A stretch of DNA of 64,000 nucleotides from Undibacterium parvum (GTDB taxonomy: Bacteria > Pseudomonadota > Gammaproteobacteria > Burkholderiales > Burkholderiaceae_D). Below the pieces are notes generated by a model. The model was given only the letters and a program-made list of their open reading frames with translations. It was not told the DNA's origin and did not search any database. The stretch lies in NCBI RefSeq assembly GCF_003955735.1, contig NZ_CP034464.1, positions 2,728,001-2,792,000 of the forward strand, in the 5' to 3' direction. Made by a program: the position numbers and the translations under genes. The stretch's first letter is position 1. Every line of letters begins with the position of its first letter. Below, piece after piece: positions 36,877-47,950 of this stretch.

Positions 36877-38628
36877 ATGTTAGGTTTGAGACAAATACAT
36901 CAACTGAGCATCGCTAAACGACTTGGCATCCTCATCCTCAGTGCAGTGCTTGGCATCGCCGCACTAACAGCAATTTTTCTGTATTCTGAAAAATCTCTGA
37001 TCATAGAAGAACGGAAAAGTAACGTCAGGCAAACCGTAGAGGTTGCGCACAGCCTGGTGCTTCATTATCACAGCTTGATTGCGCCAGATAAATTCAGTGA
37101 AGATGAGGCTAAACAGGGCGCGATGAAGGCAATCAAAAGTCTGCGTTACGGCGAAGGTGAGTATATCTGGATCAACGATATGCAACCCAAGATGATTATG
37201 CATCCGATTAAGCCCGAGTTAGACGGCAAGGATTTGTCCGGCAATAAAGACCCCACGGGAAAGTTTTTATTTGTTGAATTTGTCGAAGTAGTCAAGGCCA
37301 AGGGGGCGGGCTTTGTGTTGTATATGTGGCCTAAACCAGGCCAGGACAAACCTGTGCAAAAGGTTTCTTACGTCAAAGGATTCACGCCTTGGGGCTGGGT
37401 GCTCGGCTCTGGTGTTTATATCGATACGGTCGATGCGACGATTCAGACCCGCTTAATTGAATTTTCTAGTGGTGCTTTGCTGTTGGCGCTGGTTTTATTT
37501 GCGGTTGGCTTATTCATCGCACGTGGATTGTTAAGGCAACTGGGGGGCGAACCGCAATATGCCGCGAATATTACGCAACATATTGCACAAGGCGATTTAA
37601 CTGTCGCGATTGCTTTGAAAAAGACAGATCAATCCAGCCTCTTGTTTTCGATACAGTCTATGCGCGATAGTATCGCCAGTATTATTGGGCAGGTCAGAGA
37701 TGGAACCGATTCTATTTCTGTTTCTTCGAAAGAAATTGCTTCCGGTAATATGGATCTTTCTTCACGTACCGAGACTCAGGCCAGTTCTTTGGAGGAGACA
37801 GCTTCGTCTATGGAAGAGCTCACTGGTACAGTCAAACAAAATGCAGACAATGCACGCCAGGCAAATCAGTTAGCGGCTTCGGCCTCCGAAATCGCGATCA
37901 AAGGCGGTAGTGTTGTGGCTGAAGTGATTAGCACGATGGGGGTAATTAATGCATCCTCACAAAAAATCGTGGATATTATTTCTGTTATCGATGGGATTGC
38001 TTTCCAGACCAATATTCTGGCCTTAAATGCCGCAGTAGAAGCGGCGCGTGCTGGTGAGCAAGGGCGAGGCTTTGCGGTGGTTGCCTCTGAAGTGCGCAAT
38101 CTGGCGCAGCGTTCAGCCAGTGCCGCCAAAGAAATTAAAACCTTAATTAATGATTCGGTAGAAAGCGTTCAACATGGTACGCAGTTAGTTGATCAAGCTG
38201 GGATCACTATGAACGAAATCGTCGAGAGCGTGCGACATGTGACTGATATTATGGCTGAAATTACCGCTGCGACCTCAGAGCAAACTGCAGGCATAGAGCA
38301 AATTAATCTGGCTATCTCTGAAATGGATAATGTGACTCAGCAAAATGCTGCGCTGGTTGAGCAAGCAGCTGCAGCGGCGGCCGCGATGCAGGAGCAGGCA
38401 GATAATCTGGCGCAGGTAGTGAGTGTATTTAAGGTGGGTGGGAGTCAGAATGTCGCCCCAGTAAAAATGGCGACGCCACAACGCCATAATGCGCAAGCAG
38501 CAAACAGTAGGGGCATGGGTAGTAGCAGTCGGCAAGTTAAGCCTGCGTTGGCGCATAAGCCTGTTACCGCTAAACCAGCTAGACCGGCGAAAAAAGCGGA
38601 AACCAACGAGGATTGGGAAGAGTTTTAA
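36877..38628 (+). CDS. Methyl-accepting chemotaxis protein with Cache sensor and CheR-docking tail
   Basis: 583 residues. A membrane helix (about 13-33) is followed by a periplasmic single Cache domain (about 40-190; [36 protein letters not shown]), a second helix (about 197-215), a HAMP linker ([20 protein letters not shown]), the cytoplasmic signalling bundle with hairpin tip [19 protein letters not shown], and an Ala/Pro/Lys linker ending in DWEEF, a pentapeptide of the CheR/CheB-binding xWxxF type. Such Cache domains bind small carboxylates or amino acids. Alone in its transcription unit. Confidence 0.94.
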   Translation: MLGLRQIHQLSIAKRLGILILSAVLGIAALTAIFLYSEKSLIIEERKSNVRQTVEVAHSLVLHYHSLIAPDKFSEDEAKQGAMKAIKSLRYGEGEYIWINDMQPKMIMHPIKPELDGKDLSGNKDPTGKFLFVEFVEVVKAKGAGFVLYMWPKPGQDKPVQKVSYVKGFTPWGWVLGSGVYIDTVDATIQTRLIEFSSGALLLALVLFAVGLFIARGLLRQLGGEPQYAANITQHIAQGDLTVAIALKKTDQSSLLFSIQSMRDSIASIIGQVRDGTDSISVSSKEIASGNMDLSSRTETQASSLEETASSMEELTGTVKQNADNARQANQLAASASEIAIKGGSVVAEVISTMGVINASSQKIVDIISVIDGIAFQTNILALNAAVEAARAGEQGRGFAVVASEVRNLAQRSASAAKEIKTLINDSVESVQHGTQLVDQAGITMNEIVESVRHVTDIMAEITAATSEQTAGIEQINLAISEMDNVTQQNAALVEQAAAAAAAMQEQADNLAQVVSVFKVGGSQNVAPVKMATPQRHNAQAANSRGMGSSSRQVKPALAHKPVTAKPARPAKKAETNEDWEEF

Positions 38629-38631
38629 TGA

Positions 38632-38674
38632 CTAAGGCAGAGTCGTCTAGGCGCCATCGATGACTCTGCCTTAG
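38632..38674. repeat. 13-bp perfect stem-loop between the MCP and RAYT genes
   Basis: CTAAGGCAGAGTC (38632-38644), 17-base loop, GACTCTGCCTTAG (38662-38674). It starts 3 bases after the MCP stop. It can end transcription, though the T-run is poor, and it also sits directly upstream of a RAYT gene, where REP-like palindromes are commonly found. Confidence 0.75.
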
Positions 38675-38752
38675 GCGTATTGTTAAATTGCGGATATAAA
38701 AGTCCAGCTTTCTTGTTTTACAATGTCGCAATCCATTTAACGATAGCGACTC

Positions 38753-39448
38753 ATGGCAAGACTTCCTCGTCTGGTAGTACCCAATCAACTTCATCTCATT
38801 CTGCAAAAAGGCAATGACGACAAAGTCATCTTTGCTGATGAGGATGACTACCATGTTTTTCTAGATCGTTTGAAAGAAGCGAGTCGCCAGTTTCAGGTTG
38901 CGATACATGCGTATATTTTAATGCCAGATCACTTGCATTTACTCGCGACTCCTAAGGATGAAACCGGTTTAAGTAAGATGATGCAATGGATGGGACGGCA
39001 CTATGTCCCTTATTTTAATCGTAAATACCTACGTACCGGTACTTTGTGGCAAGGCCGATATCGCGCTACTGTGTTAGAGGCCGGCACCTATTTTTTACGT
39101 TGTTGCTTATATCTTGAAAGCAATCCGGTTCGATCAAAATTAGTGGGCGATGCCATTGATTTCCCCTGGTCAAGCTTTCAACATCATATAGGTTTAAAAA
39201 ATGATCCTATTATTACTGACCACCCTCTGTATTGGGCTCTAGGGAATACTCCGTTTCAACGTGAGGCGGCGTATAAAGAGATGATGCAGCATGGCTTTTC
39301 CGCGACAGAATTAGCAGAAATTACTGCTGCGACTATGATGTCTTGGCCGCTAGGCTCAGAGCAATTTAAACTAGAACTTGCCAAGCTGACTTCCCGCCGG
39401 GTGACACCTTTGAAGCGTGGTCGCCCGGTAAAATCGAGCGCGCAATAA
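38753..39448 (+). CDS. REP-associated tyrosine transposase (RAYT, Y1/IS200-like)
   Basis: 231 residues. The HUH motif is H60-L-H62 in AYILMPDHLHLLA; the catalytic Tyr is Y120 in CCLYLESNPVR; QWMGRHYVPYFNRKY and GTLWQGRYRA are the other conserved RAYT blocks. The N-terminus RLPRLVVPNQLHLILQKGN is typical. RAYTs nick and move short REP palindromes rather than themselves, and are present as single domesticated genes without terminal repeats. No IS ends or target duplication are visible. A 13-bp palindrome lies directly upstream, and dispersed palindromes occur elsewhere in the window. Confidence 0.9.
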   Translation: MARLPRLVVPNQLHLILQKGNDDKVIFADEDDYHVFLDRLKEASRQFQVAIHAYILMPDHLHLLATPKDETGLSKMMQWMGRHYVPYFNRKYLRTGTLWQGRYRATVLEAGTYFLRCCLYLESNPVRSKLVGDAIDFPWSSFQHHIGLKNDPIITDHPLYWALGNTPFQREAAYKEMMQHGFSATELAEITAATMMSWPLGSEQFKLELAKLTSRRVTPLKRGRPVKSSAQ

Positions 39449-39618
39449 CAGCTGTGTATATAAATAATGCGAATTATTTCGCTTAATTTCACTATGTCCC
39501 TAATTTAAATTTATAGGTTTCACGTTTTGCTTAATGTTACTCCGACCCTAATTTTTCTTGTTGTGTATTCTGCTGCGCTGCACTATTCTACGAAATACCT
39601 TATTTAAAATGGAGCATC

Positions 39619-42600
39619 ATGATGCAAGCGCAAGGCCTGTACGACCCAGCTAATGAACACGACGCCTGCGGTGTAGGCTTTGTGGCGCATATTAAAGGCA
39701 AAAAAACTCACGCCATCGTTGAGCAAGGTTTGCTTATCCTGAAAAATCTGGACCACCGTGGCGCGGTCGGCGCCGATGCCCTGATGGGCGATGGTGCCGG
39801 TGTACTGATACAGATTCCTGATCAATACTATCGCGAAGAGATGGAAAAGCAGGGCGTCAGCTTGCCTCCTCCTGGTGAGTATGGTGTGGGGATGATATTT
39901 CTGCCGAAAGAGCAAGCCTCCCGTTTAGCGTGCGAGCAGGAAATCGAACGTGCGGTGCGCGCTGAAGGCCAGGTCGTATTGGGTTGGCGCGATGTCCCTG
40001 TCGACAGCGAAATGCCGATGTCGCCTACCGTACGCGAAAAAGAACCGGTAATCCGCCAGATTTTTATTGGCCGTGGTGCCGATATCATGGTGACGGATGC
40101 TTTGGAGCGCAAGCTGTATGTGATCCGTAAATCAGCGGTACATGCGATCGAAGCCTTAAAGCTGATACACGGTAAAGAATACTTTGTGCCTTCTATGTCG
40201 GCCCGTACTATTGTGTACAAAGGTTTGCTGCTGGCTGATCAGGTTGGCGTGTACTACAAAGATTTGCAAGATGAGCGCTGCGTCTCGGCGCTGGCGCTGG
40301 TGCATCAGCGCTTCTCTACTAATACGTTCCCTGAGTGGCCATTAGCTCATCCTTACCGCATGATTGCGCACAATGGTGAGATTAACACCGTTAAAGGTAA
40401 CTTCAACTGGATGCGCGCGCGCGAAGGTGTGATGAAGTCTGCGGTCTTGGGCGATGATTTGCAAAAGCTCTACCCTTTGATTTTTGAAGGTCAGTCAGAT
40501 ACAGCCAGTTTTGATAACGCGCTTGAACTCTTGGTAATGGCAGGTTACCCAATTGCGCAAGCAATGATGATGATGATTCCTGAGGCGTGGGAAAATCACA
40601 CCATGATGGACGACAATCGTCGCGCCTTCTATGAGTACCATGCTGCAATGATGGAGCCATGGGATGGTCCGGCGGCAATGGCATTTACTGATGGTCGTCA
40701 GATCGGCGGTACTCTAGATAGAAATGGATTACGTCCAGCGCGTTATATCGTGACTGACGATGATCTGGTCGTGATGGCTTCGGAATCTGGCGTGCTGCCG
40801 ATTCCTGAATCTAAGATCATCAAAAAATGGCGTTTGCAGCCAGGTAAGATGTTTTTGATCGACCTCGAAGCTGGCCGTATCATTGACGATAAGGAAATCA
40901 AGGATACTTACGCTAACGCCAAGCCATATAAACAATGGATTAAATCGGTTCGTATCAAGCTTAACGAACTCAAAGGCGAGCAAGATGCTAAGTTGGAAAC
41001 CGCAACGCTATTAGATAGACAGCAAGCGTTCGGCTATACTCAGGAAGATTTGAAATTCCTGATGGCGCCTATGGCTGCCAATGGTGAAGAAGCCACCGGC
41101 TCTATGGGTAACGACTCATCATTAGCCGTGATGTCGAACAAACTCAAGCCTTTGTACAACTACTTCAAGCAGTTGTTTGCACAGGTAACCAATCCGCCTA
41201 TCGATCCTATCCGTGAAGCGATGGTGATGTCGCTGGTTTCTTTCATCGGTCCAAAACCGAATTTGTTAGATACCAATAACATCAATCCGCCTATGCGCCT
41301 GGAAGTTTCGCAGCCAGTGCTTGATTTTGCCGATATCGCCAAGTTGCGCAATATCAGTGCAAATACCGGTGGCAAGTTTAAATCCTATGAATTGGACATC
41401 TGTTATCCGGTTGCTTGGGGTAAAGACGGCATTGAAGCGCGTTTAGCCTCGATTTGTGCGGAAGTGGTTGATGCGGTTAAGTCAGGCCACAATATCGTGA
41501 TCATTACTGACCGCAAAATGGATGCGAACTATGTTGCCATTCCTGCGTTGCTGGCAACTTCCACCGTACATCAGCACTTGGTCAGCAAGGGTATGCGTAC
41601 CACTACCGGTCTAGTCGTTGAGACAGGTTCAGCCCGTGAAACCCATCACTTTGCTCTGTTGGCTGGTTATGGCGCGGAAGCGGTCCATCCTTACCTGGCG
41701 ATGCAAACCCTCGCTGATATGGCGAAAGATTTGCCGGGTGACGGGGTGAATGCACTCACGCCAGAAAAAGCTATCTACAATTACACCAAGGCGGTCGGTA
41801 AAGGCTTGATGAAAGTCATGTCTAAGATGGGTATCTCTACCTATATGTCGTACTGTGGCGCTCAAATTTTCGAAGTGATTGGTCTTAACAAGTCCCTAGT
41901 CGACAAATACTTTAAAGGCACTGCATCGAATGTTGAGGGTATCGGTGTATTTGAAGTGGCTGAAGAAGCTTTGCGCTTACATAAGCTGGCATTTGGCAAT
42001 GATCCAGTATTGGCCAACGCGCTCGATGCAGGCGGGGAATACGCTTATCGTGTGCGTGGTGAAGACCATATGTGGACACCGGATGCGATTGCGAAATTGC
42101 AGCATTCTACACGTGCGAATAACTTCAATTCGTACAAAGAATACGCGCAGATCATCAATGATCAATCCAAGCGTCATATGACTTTACGTGGCTTGTTTGA
42201 GTTCAAAATCGATCCGAGTAAAGCGATTCCTTTGGATCAAGTTGAGCCAGCAAAAGAGATCGTCAAACGTTTTGCAACTGGTGCGATGTCCTTGGGTTCC
42301 ATTAGTACCGAGGCGCATGCTACCTTGGCAGTAGCGATGAACCGTATTGGCGGAAAATCGAATACTGGTGAAGGCGGTGAAGACCCCGCTCGTTATCAGC
42401 AAGAACTGAAAGGCATCCCTATCAAGCAGGGTGCTACCTTAGCTTCTTTGTTGGGCAAAGATGTGGTGCAAGTCGATATTCCTCTGATCGAAGGCGACTC
42501 CTTGCGCTCACGTATCAAGCAGGTGGCGTCCGGTCGCTTCGGTGTGACCACAGAATATCTAATTTCCGCTGATCAAATTCAAATTAAGATGGCGCAAGGT

Positions 42601-44322
42601 GCCAAACCGGGTGAAGGCGGTCAATTGCCTGGTCATAAGGTGTCGGACTATATCGCCAAATTGCGTTTCTCGGTCCCTGGTGTGGGTTTAATTTCGCCGC
42701 CTCCGCATCATGATATTTACTCGATTGAAGATTTGGCGCAGCTGATTCACGATCTCAAAAACGTGAATCCGAATGCTTCTATTTCGGTCAAGTTGGTGTC
42801 GGAAGTAGGTGTTGGTACAGTTGCTGCGGGTGTTTCCAAAGCCAAGGCCGATCATTTGGTGATCGCTGGTCACGATGGTGGTACTGGTGCCTCACCTCTG
42901 TCCTCGGTTAAGCACGCCGGTACTCCATGGGAGTTGGGCTTGTCTGAGACACAGCAGACTCTGGTCTTGAATGGCTTGCGTAGTCGGGTTCGTGTTCAGG
43001 CTGACGGCCAGATGAAAACTGGGCGTGACGTTGCGATCGCTGCGATGCTCGGTGCCGATGAAATTGGTTTTGCGACCGCACCTTTGGTGGTTGAAGGCTG
43101 CATCATGATGCGCAAATGTCATTTGAATACCTGCCCGGTAGGCGTTGCGACACAAGACCCTGAATTGCGCAAAAAATTCTCAGGTAAGCCAGAGTATGTA
43201 GTGAATTATTTCTTCTTTGTCGCCGAAGAAGTACGTCAGATTATGGCACAACTGGGTATCCGTACTTATGATGAATTGATCGGTCGCGTTGATTTACTGG
43301 ATAAATCCCAGGCGATCACGCACTGGAAAGCCAAGGGCCTCGATTTCAGCCGTATTTTCTACCAGCCGACAATGCCGGCCGGTACTGAAATTCGTCATGT
43401 CGATGTGCAAGATCATTGCCTCGATAAAGCTCTGGATAATAAGTTAATCGCCCAAGCCAAATCTGCACTCGAATCCGGTGAAAAAGTATCTTTCATTTCT
43501 CCGGTCAAAAATCGCAACCGCACTGTTGGTGCCATGTTGTCGGGTGAAGTGGCGAAAAGATATGGTCACGCTGGTTTGCCAGATGACACTATTCATATCC
43601 AATTGCAAGGAACAGCAGGCCAATCTGCCGGGGCTTTCCTGGCCCATGGTGTGACTTTGGATCTGGTTGGCGAAGGTAATGATTACGTCGGCAAAGGCTT
43701 GTCTGGTGGCCGTATCATCATCCGTCCGAATACCGAGTTCCGTGGTTGGGCAGTCGATAACATCATTTGCGGTAATACCGTGTTATATGGTGCTATTTCT
43801 GGCGAAGCCTTTATCAATGGTGTTGCCGGTGAACGCTTTGCCGTGCGTAATTCGGGCGCTTTGGCGGTAGTTGAGGGCACTGGTGATCATGGCTGCGAAT
43901 ACATGACTGGCGGTACTGTCGTGGTGTTGGGCGACACCGGACGCAATTTCGCTGCAGGTATGTCGGGCGGCATTGCATATGTCTATGATCCTGACGGCGA
44001 ATTTGAAGCCAGATGCAATATGTCCATGGTGACATTGGAACCAGTGTTGGCTGGCGATGTGCAATTGGCTAGCCTGGATAAAGCGCTCTGGCATAGTGCG
44101 CTGCGCGGTGGCGAAGGTGAAACTGACGAAGCGATCTTGCGCAGTCTGTTAGAGCGTCATTTTAAGCACACCGGTAGCACTCGTGCGCGGAATCTGTTGG
44201 ATGATTGGGCGCGTAGTCGTGCCAAATTCGTCAAGGTTTTTCCGACCGAATACAAACGCGCCTTGAGCGAGATGTATGCCGCCAAACAGCTAGAAATAAC
44301 AAACGAAAAAGTCGCTGCATAG
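39619..44322 (+). CDS. gltB: Glutamate synthase (NADPH) large subunit
   Basis: 1567 residues, full length. A 16-residue propeptide precedes the catalytic Cys17 ([11 protein letters not shown]) of the class II glutaminase domain (to about 430). The central and FMN-binding synthase domains follow ([35 protein letters not shown]), with the 3Fe-4S motif [15 protein letters not shown], and the beta-helical C-terminal domain. It makes glutamate from 2-oxoglutarate and glutamine in the cytoplasm. A hairpin follows before gltD. Confidence 0.98.
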   Translation: MMQAQGLYDPANEHDACGVGFVAHIKGKKTHAIVEQGLLILKNLDHRGAVGADALMGDGAGVLIQIPDQYYREEMEKQGVSLPPPGEYGVGMIFLPKEQASRLACEQEIERAVRAEGQVVLGWRDVPVDSEMPMSPTVREKEPVIRQIFIGRGADIMVTDALERKLYVIRKSAVHAIEALKLIHGKEYFVPSMSARTIVYKGLLLADQVGVYYKDLQDERCVSALALVHQRFSTNTFPEWPLAHPYRMIAHNGEINTVKGNFNWMRAREGVMKSAVLGDDLQKLYPLIFEGQSDTASFDNALELLVMAGYPIAQAMMMMIPEAWENHTMMDDNRRAFYEYHAAMMEPWDGPAAMAFTDGRQIGGTLDRNGLRPARYIVTDDDLVVMASESGVLPIPESKIIKKWRLQPGKMFLIDLEAGRIIDDKEIKDTYANAKPYKQWIKSVRIKLNELKGEQDAKLETATLLDRQQAFGYTQEDLKFLMAPMAANGEEATGSMGNDSSLAVMSNKLKPLYNYFKQLFAQVTNPPIDPIREAMVMSLVSFIGPKPNLLDTNNINPPMRLEVSQPVLDFADIAKLRNISANTGGKFKSYELDICYPVAWGKDGIEARLASICAEVVDAVKSGHNIVIITDRKMDANYVAIPALLATSTVHQHLVSKGMRTTTGLVVETGSARETHHFALLAGYGAEAVHPYLAMQTLADMAKDLPGDGVNALTPEKAIYNYTKAVGKGLMKVMSKMGISTYMSYCGAQIFEVIGLNKSLVDKYFKGTASNVEGIGVFEVAEEALRLHKLAFGNDPVLANALDAGGEYAYRVRGEDHMWTPDAIAKLQHSTRANNFNSYKEYAQIINDQSKRHMTLRGLFEFKIDPSKAIPLDQVEPAKEIVKRFATGAMSLGSISTEAHATLAVAMNRIGGKSNTGEGGEDPARYQQELKGIPIKQGATLASLLGKDVVQVDIPLIEGDSLRSRIKQVASGRFGVTTEYLISADQIQIKMAQGAKPGEGGQLPGHKVSDYIAKLRFSVPGVGLISPPPHHDIYSIEDLAQLIHDLKNVNPNASISVKLVSEVGVGTVAAGVSKAKADHLVIAGHDGGTGASPLSSVKHAGTPWELGLSETQQTLVLNGLRSRVRVQADGQMKTGRDVAIAAMLGADEIGFATAPLVVEGCIMMRKCHLNTCPVGVATQDPELRKKFSGKPEYVVNYFFFVAEEVRQIMAQLGIRTYDELIGRVDLLDKSQAITHWKAKGLDFSRIFYQPTMPAGTEIRHVDVQDHCLDKALDNKLIAQAKSALESGEKVSFISPVKNRNRTVGAMLSGEVAKRYGHAGLPDDTIHIQLQGTAGQSAGAFLAHGVTLDLVGEGNDYVGKGLSGGRIIIRPNTEFRGWAVDNIICGNTVLYGAISGEAFINGVAGERFAVRNSGALAVVEGTGDHGCEYMTGGTVVVLGDTGRNFAAGMSGGIAYVYDPDGEFEARCNMSMVTLEPVLAGDVQLASLDKALWHSALRGGEGETDEAILRSLLERHFKHTGSTRARNLLDDWARSRAKFVKVFPTEYKRALSEMYAAKQLEITNEKVAA

Positions 44323-44332
44323 AGTTAATCAG

Positions 44333-44397
44333 CGCGTCTGGAAATTTTTACCAGGCGCGTAAAACTCTGCATTTCAGGAATGAATGGGCGATCGCCC
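44333..44397 (+). promoter_or_regulatory. Stem-loop and palindrome between gltB and gltD
   Basis: CGCGTCTGG (44333-44341) pairs with CCAGGCGCG (44351-44359) with one wobble; then GGGCGATCGCCC, a perfect 12-bp palindrome, at 44386-44397, 23 bases before the gltD ATG. They may set the relative output of the two subunits. Confidence 0.5.
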
Positions 44398-44419
44398 GCA
44401 ACAAAATTGAGGTAGTAAA

Positions 44420-45883
44420 ATGGGTAAAATAACCGGCTTCATGGAATATCAGCGCTTGCAAGAAGCAAGCGAAGCGCCATTGGCGCGTAAAAAGCATTAC
44501 AAAGAATTTTCTGTGCATTTGACGAACGATCAAGTCAAAGTTCAAAGTGCACGTTGCATGGATTGCGGCATACCGTTTTGCAATAATGGCTGTCCGGTGA
44601 ATAACATCATTCCTGATTGGAATGACCTAGTCTACAACGGCAACTATAAACTGGCATTAGAAACCTTGCATTCAACCAATAATTTCCCAGAGTTTACTGG
44701 TCGCATCTGTCCCGCGCCTTGCGAATCGGCCTGTACGCTAGGTATCAACGATGATGCGGTCGGTATCAAATCGATAGAACATTTCATCATCGACAAAGGC
44801 TGGGAAAATGGCTGGGTGCTGCCGCAAATTTCGGCGATTAAAACTGGAAAAAAAATTGCGGTGGTCGGATCTGGCCCAGCGGGTTTGGCGGCAGCGCAGC
44901 AGTTGGCGCGGGTTGGTCATGACGTCACTGTGTTTGAGAAAAACGATAGAGTCGGTGGCTTGCTACGCTATGGTATTCCTGATTTTAAGATGGAAAAATC
45001 GCATATTGATAAACGCGTAACGCAGATGCAAGCGGAGGGTGTCACCTTCCGCACTGGCGTGTTTGTCGGCAAAGATTTTCCATCAAATATCACCAACTGG
45101 GCTAAAGAAACAGTCTCCCCTGAGCAACTGCAAAAAGACTTTGATGCGGTGATCATCGCCGGCGGCGCAGAAACACCGCGTGATTTGCCCGTGCCTGGCC
45201 GTGAATTAAAAGGTGTACATTTTGCGATGGACTTCTTGCCTTTGCAAAACAAAATTAATGCTGGTGACAAACTCAAGGATCAATTGCTGGCAACTGGCAA
45301 AAACGTCATTGTTATCGGTGGTGGCGATACCGGTTCTGATTGCGTAGGTACATCGAATCGTCATGGTGCTAAATCAGTAGCGCAATTTGAACTGATGCCA
45401 CAGCCACCAGAGCAAGAGAACAAGCCCCTAGTATGGCCTTACTGGCCAACCAAGTTGCGTACTTCTTCTTCGCATGAAGAAGGCTGCGACAGAGATTGGG
45501 CAGTCGCGACTAAGCGCCTGGAAGGTAAGGGCGGCAAGGTTGAAAAACTGATCGCCTGCCGCGTTGAGTGGAAAGACGGCAAGATGCAAGAGGTTGCTGA
45601 TTCAGAATTCGAAATGAAAGCAGATCTGGTGTTGCTGGCGATGGGTTTCGTTTCTCCGGTACAGCAAGTTTTGGAGGCATTTGGCGTTAGCATGGATGCA
45701 CGTGGGAATGCCAAAGCTACGACGGATGGTGAAGGATGTTATAAAACTAACGTGGCTAATGTGTATGCCGCGGGTGATATGCGTCGTGGGCAATCGCTGG
45801 TGGTATGGGCTATCCGTGAAGGGCGCCAATGTGCAAGGGAAGTTGATGCTGCTCTGATGGGTGACTCGGTATTGCCGCGTTAA
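44420..45883 (+). CDS. gltD: Glutamate synthase (NADPH) small subunit
   Basis: 487 residues. N-terminal Cys-rich region for two [4Fe-4S] clusters ([31 protein letters not shown]), an FAD-binding [15 protein letters not shown] (about 150-165) and an NADPH-binding [13 protein letters not shown], ending [17 protein letters not shown]. It passes NADPH electrons to GltB. 97 bases downstream of gltB, with GAGG before the ATG. Confidence 0.98.
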   Translation: MGKITGFMEYQRLQEASEAPLARKKHYKEFSVHLTNDQVKVQSARCMDCGIPFCNNGCPVNNIIPDWNDLVYNGNYKLALETLHSTNNFPEFTGRICPAPCESACTLGINDDAVGIKSIEHFIIDKGWENGWVLPQISAIKTGKKIAVVGSGPAGLAAAQQLARVGHDVTVFEKNDRVGGLLRYGIPDFKMEKSHIDKRVTQMQAEGVTFRTGVFVGKDFPSNITNWAKETVSPEQLQKDFDAVIIAGGAETPRDLPVPGRELKGVHFAMDFLPLQNKINAGDKLKDQLLATGKNVIVIGGGDTGSDCVGTSNRHGAKSVAQFELMPQPPEQENKPLVWPYWPTKLRTSSSHEEGCDRDWAVATKRLEGKGGKVEKLIACRVEWKDGKMQEVADSEFEMKADLVLLAMGFVSPVQQVLEAFGVSMDARGNAKATTDGEGCYKTNVANVYAAGDMRRGQSLVVWAIREGRQCAREVDAALMGDSVLPR

Positions 45884-45907
45884 TTACTTGAAGTATTCGC
45901 TATCGAG

Positions 45908-45935
45908 ATTTTGAATCGAAATTCAAAATTTTTAT
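45908..45935 (+). terminator. AT-rich terminator after gltD
   Basis: ATTTTGAAT, loop CGAA, ATTCAAAAT, then TTTTATT. A weak stem with a T-run, 25 bases after the gltD stop. Confidence 0.6.
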
Positions 45936-45984
45936 TGCCTACAATTAGCCTAGTCCTGTATTGGATTTAGTGCATTCTTGGTCG

Positions 45985-46015
45985 AAAGCCCCTCGTCTTT
46001 TGTGAGGGGCTTTTT
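45985..46015 (+). terminator. Intrinsic terminator
   Basis: AAAGCCCCTC, loop of 9, GAGGGGCTTT followed by TT. Strong stem, second in tandem after gltD. Confidence 0.88.
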
Positions 46016-46290
46016 GGTTTTAAAATTTGAATCAGTCTGTATAAATGCTAAAACTTGAATCAAATTTTAGGAAAATATAGATTTATCTGACCCAAGGTTC
46101 ATTTATTTTCAAAGGAAATTCTTATGAATTTAAATAATATTTGAATTTTTCAAATATTTCAGATTTTTATTCTGCATTTGTCTTTTTTTTCAAAATACAT
46201 TTTTAAACTTTACTTTCTGATACACGTTCAGGCAAGCTAGCTTTTCTGATCTGGATTACAATCTTGCTTTTGCATTCTAAGCTCCCTGTC

Positions 46291-47094
46291 GTGCCCAATC
46301 TCGTCGAAATTCGCGATCTACATTTTAATTACGCTGACCGGCCTATCTTGTCTGGTTTAAACATGGATTTCCCACGTGGCAAAGTCATTGCCGTGATGGG
46401 CGGTTCTGGCTCGGGTAAAACCACCATTTTACGATTGATAGGTGGGCAAATTGAGGCGCAGCGAGGTGGTATTAAGGTCGATAGCGTCAAGGTCGATGCA
46501 AATGATACTAAGGCGATTTATGCCTTGCGTCGCAAAATGGGCATGTTATTTCAGCATGGCGCATTGTTTACCGATCTAAGCGTATTTGAGAATGTAGCTT
46601 TTCCACTGCGCGAACATACTAATTTGCCAGAAAGTATGATTAAAGATCTGGTGCTGATGAAATTGCACGCAGTGGGTTTGCGCAATGCTGCGCGTCTAAA
46701 ACCTGCGGAAATTTCCGGGGGAATGGCGCGGCGTGTAGCCTTGGCCAGAGCGGTGGCATTGGATCCACAATTAATTATGTATGACGAACCGTTCGCGGGG
46801 CTCGATCCGATTTCTATGGGCGTGATTGCTAATTTAATTCGAAACTTAAATGACGCTTTGGGGTCTACTTCCATCTTGGTGTCACATGATGTGCATGAAT
46901 CGTTTGCCATTGCTGATTATGTGTATTTTTTATCGCAAGGAAAAATCGTCGCACAGGGGACACCTGAGCAGATGTTGAATTCCAGCGATCCCTACGTAAA
47001 ACAGTTTGTACATGCCGAAAGCGATGGCCCGGTACCTTTCCATTATCCAGGTAAGACTCTGGCCGAAGACTTTGGATTGGGTGCCAAGCAATGA
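46291..47094 (+). CDS. mlaF: Mla phospholipid transport ATPase MlaF
   Basis: About 267 residues from GTG 46291 (MPNLVEIRDLHFNY); a TTG at 46264 is an alternative, and neither has a good ribosome site. ABC ATPase motifs: Walker A GGSGSGKTT, signature ISGGMARRVALARA, Walker B LIMYDEPFAGLD, H-loop SHDVHE. It powers lipid movement between outer and inner membrane with MlaE, D and B. It overlaps mlaE by 4 bases (ATGA). Confidence 0.92.
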   Translation: MPNLVEIRDLHFNYADRPILSGLNMDFPRGKVIAVMGGSGSGKTTILRLIGGQIEAQRGGIKVDSVKVDANDTKAIYALRRKMGMLFQHGALFTDLSVFENVAFPLREHTNLPESMIKDLVLMKLHAVGLRNAARLKPAEISGGMARRVALARAVALDPQLIMYDEPFAGLDPISMGVIANLIRNLNDALGSTSILVSHDVHESFAIADYVYFLSQGKIVAQGTPEQMLNSSDPYVKQFVHAESDGPVPFHYPGKTLAEDFGLGAKQ

Positions 47095-47861
47095 TTATTT
47101 CTCGCATTGGATTTAAGGTGCGCCAAAGCGCTGAAGGTCTTGGCTATGCTGCACGTAGTTTTTTTACTATCCTATTTAATGTTCTAAGTTTATGGCGTCG
47201 ACCACGCCTGATTAGCGATCAAATTCATTTTATTGGTAATTATTCATTAATTATTATTGCTGTATCAGGTTTGTTTGTAGGCTTTGTTTTGGGGTACCAG
47301 GGTTATTACACCTTAAATAAGTACGGCTCCGAAGAAGCCTTAGGTTTATTGGTGGCCTTGTCTTTGACTCGAGAGTTAGGGCCCGTGGTCACTGCATTAT
47401 TGTTTGCTGGACGTGCCGGGACCTCACTGACTGCCGAGATCGGCTTGATGAAGGCGGGTGAGCAATTAGCGGCAATGGAAATGATGGCAATAAATCCTAT
47501 GCAACGTGTGATCGCTCCACGTTTTGTGGCTGGCGTGATTGCAATGCCAATTTTGACAGCCATTTTTAACGCCATGGGTATCTTTGGCGGTTATTTGGTT
47601 GGGGTCAAGTTAATTGGTGTGGATGACGGCTCATTTTGGTCGCAAATGCAAGCTGGCGTGGATGTCTGGCAAGATATCGGGAATGGCGTCATCAAGAGTG
47701 TGGTGTTTGGATTTGCGGTAACTTTTGTGGCTTTGTTTCAGGGGTATGAGGCACAGCCCACACCCGAAGGTGTTGCAAGAGCAACTACACGAACCGTGGT
47801 TATTTCCTCTTTATTGGTATTGTGGTTAGACTTTTTGCTGACAGCGTGGATGTTTCAGTAG
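47091..47861 (+). CDS. mlaE: Mla phospholipid transport permease MlaE
   Basis: 256 residues, with an N-terminal interface helix and about five membrane helices. Family signatures LTRELGPVVTALLFAGRAGTSLTAEIG and GLMKAGEQLAAMEMMAINP are present. It forms the inner-membrane core of the MlaFEDB complex. Translationally coupled to mlaF by ATGA. Confidence 0.95.
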   Translation: MIISRIGFKVRQSAEGLGYAARSFFTILFNVLSLWRRPRLISDQIHFIGNYSLIIIAVSGLFVGFVLGYQGYYTLNKYGSEEALGLLVALSLTRELGPVVTALLFAGRAGTSLTAEIGLMKAGEQLAAMEMMAINPMQRVIAPRFVAGVIAMPILTAIFNAMGIFGGYLVGVKLIGVDDGSFWSQMQAGVDVWQDIGNGVIKSVVFGFAVTFVALFQGYEAQPTPEGVARATTRTVVISSLLVLWLDFLLTAWMFQ

Positions 47862-47950
47862 TCGCAAAGTCCAAGCATTGACGAACTAAAAAATTGATAT
47901 ATTAATTTACCTGCAAATATTTGTAATTGCAGTGTAGTAGAAGGCAAGAT

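Larger units (their letters stand above)
45884..46290. other. Intergenic region between gltD and mla operon
   Basis: About 400 bases. The first 130 contain two terminators. From 46022 the DNA is strongly AT-rich and holds the mla promoter, including a perfect 10-bp hairpin AATATTTGAA / TTCAAATATT at 46136-46158. A 7-codon frame (ATG 46124) preceded by AAAGGAAA is present but too short to claim as a leader peptide. Confidence 0.55.

Noticed and set aside
38753..39448. A complete IS200/IS605 insertion sequence
   Set aside because: The protein is longer than IS200 TnpA and has RAYT-type blocks; no tnpB, no subterminal IS hairpins and no duplicate copies are visible.
46124..46144. A 7-codon leader peptide before mlaF
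   Set aside because: Although AAAGGAAA precedes it, seven codons with no regulatory codon bias in random AT-rich DNA is not enough evidence.
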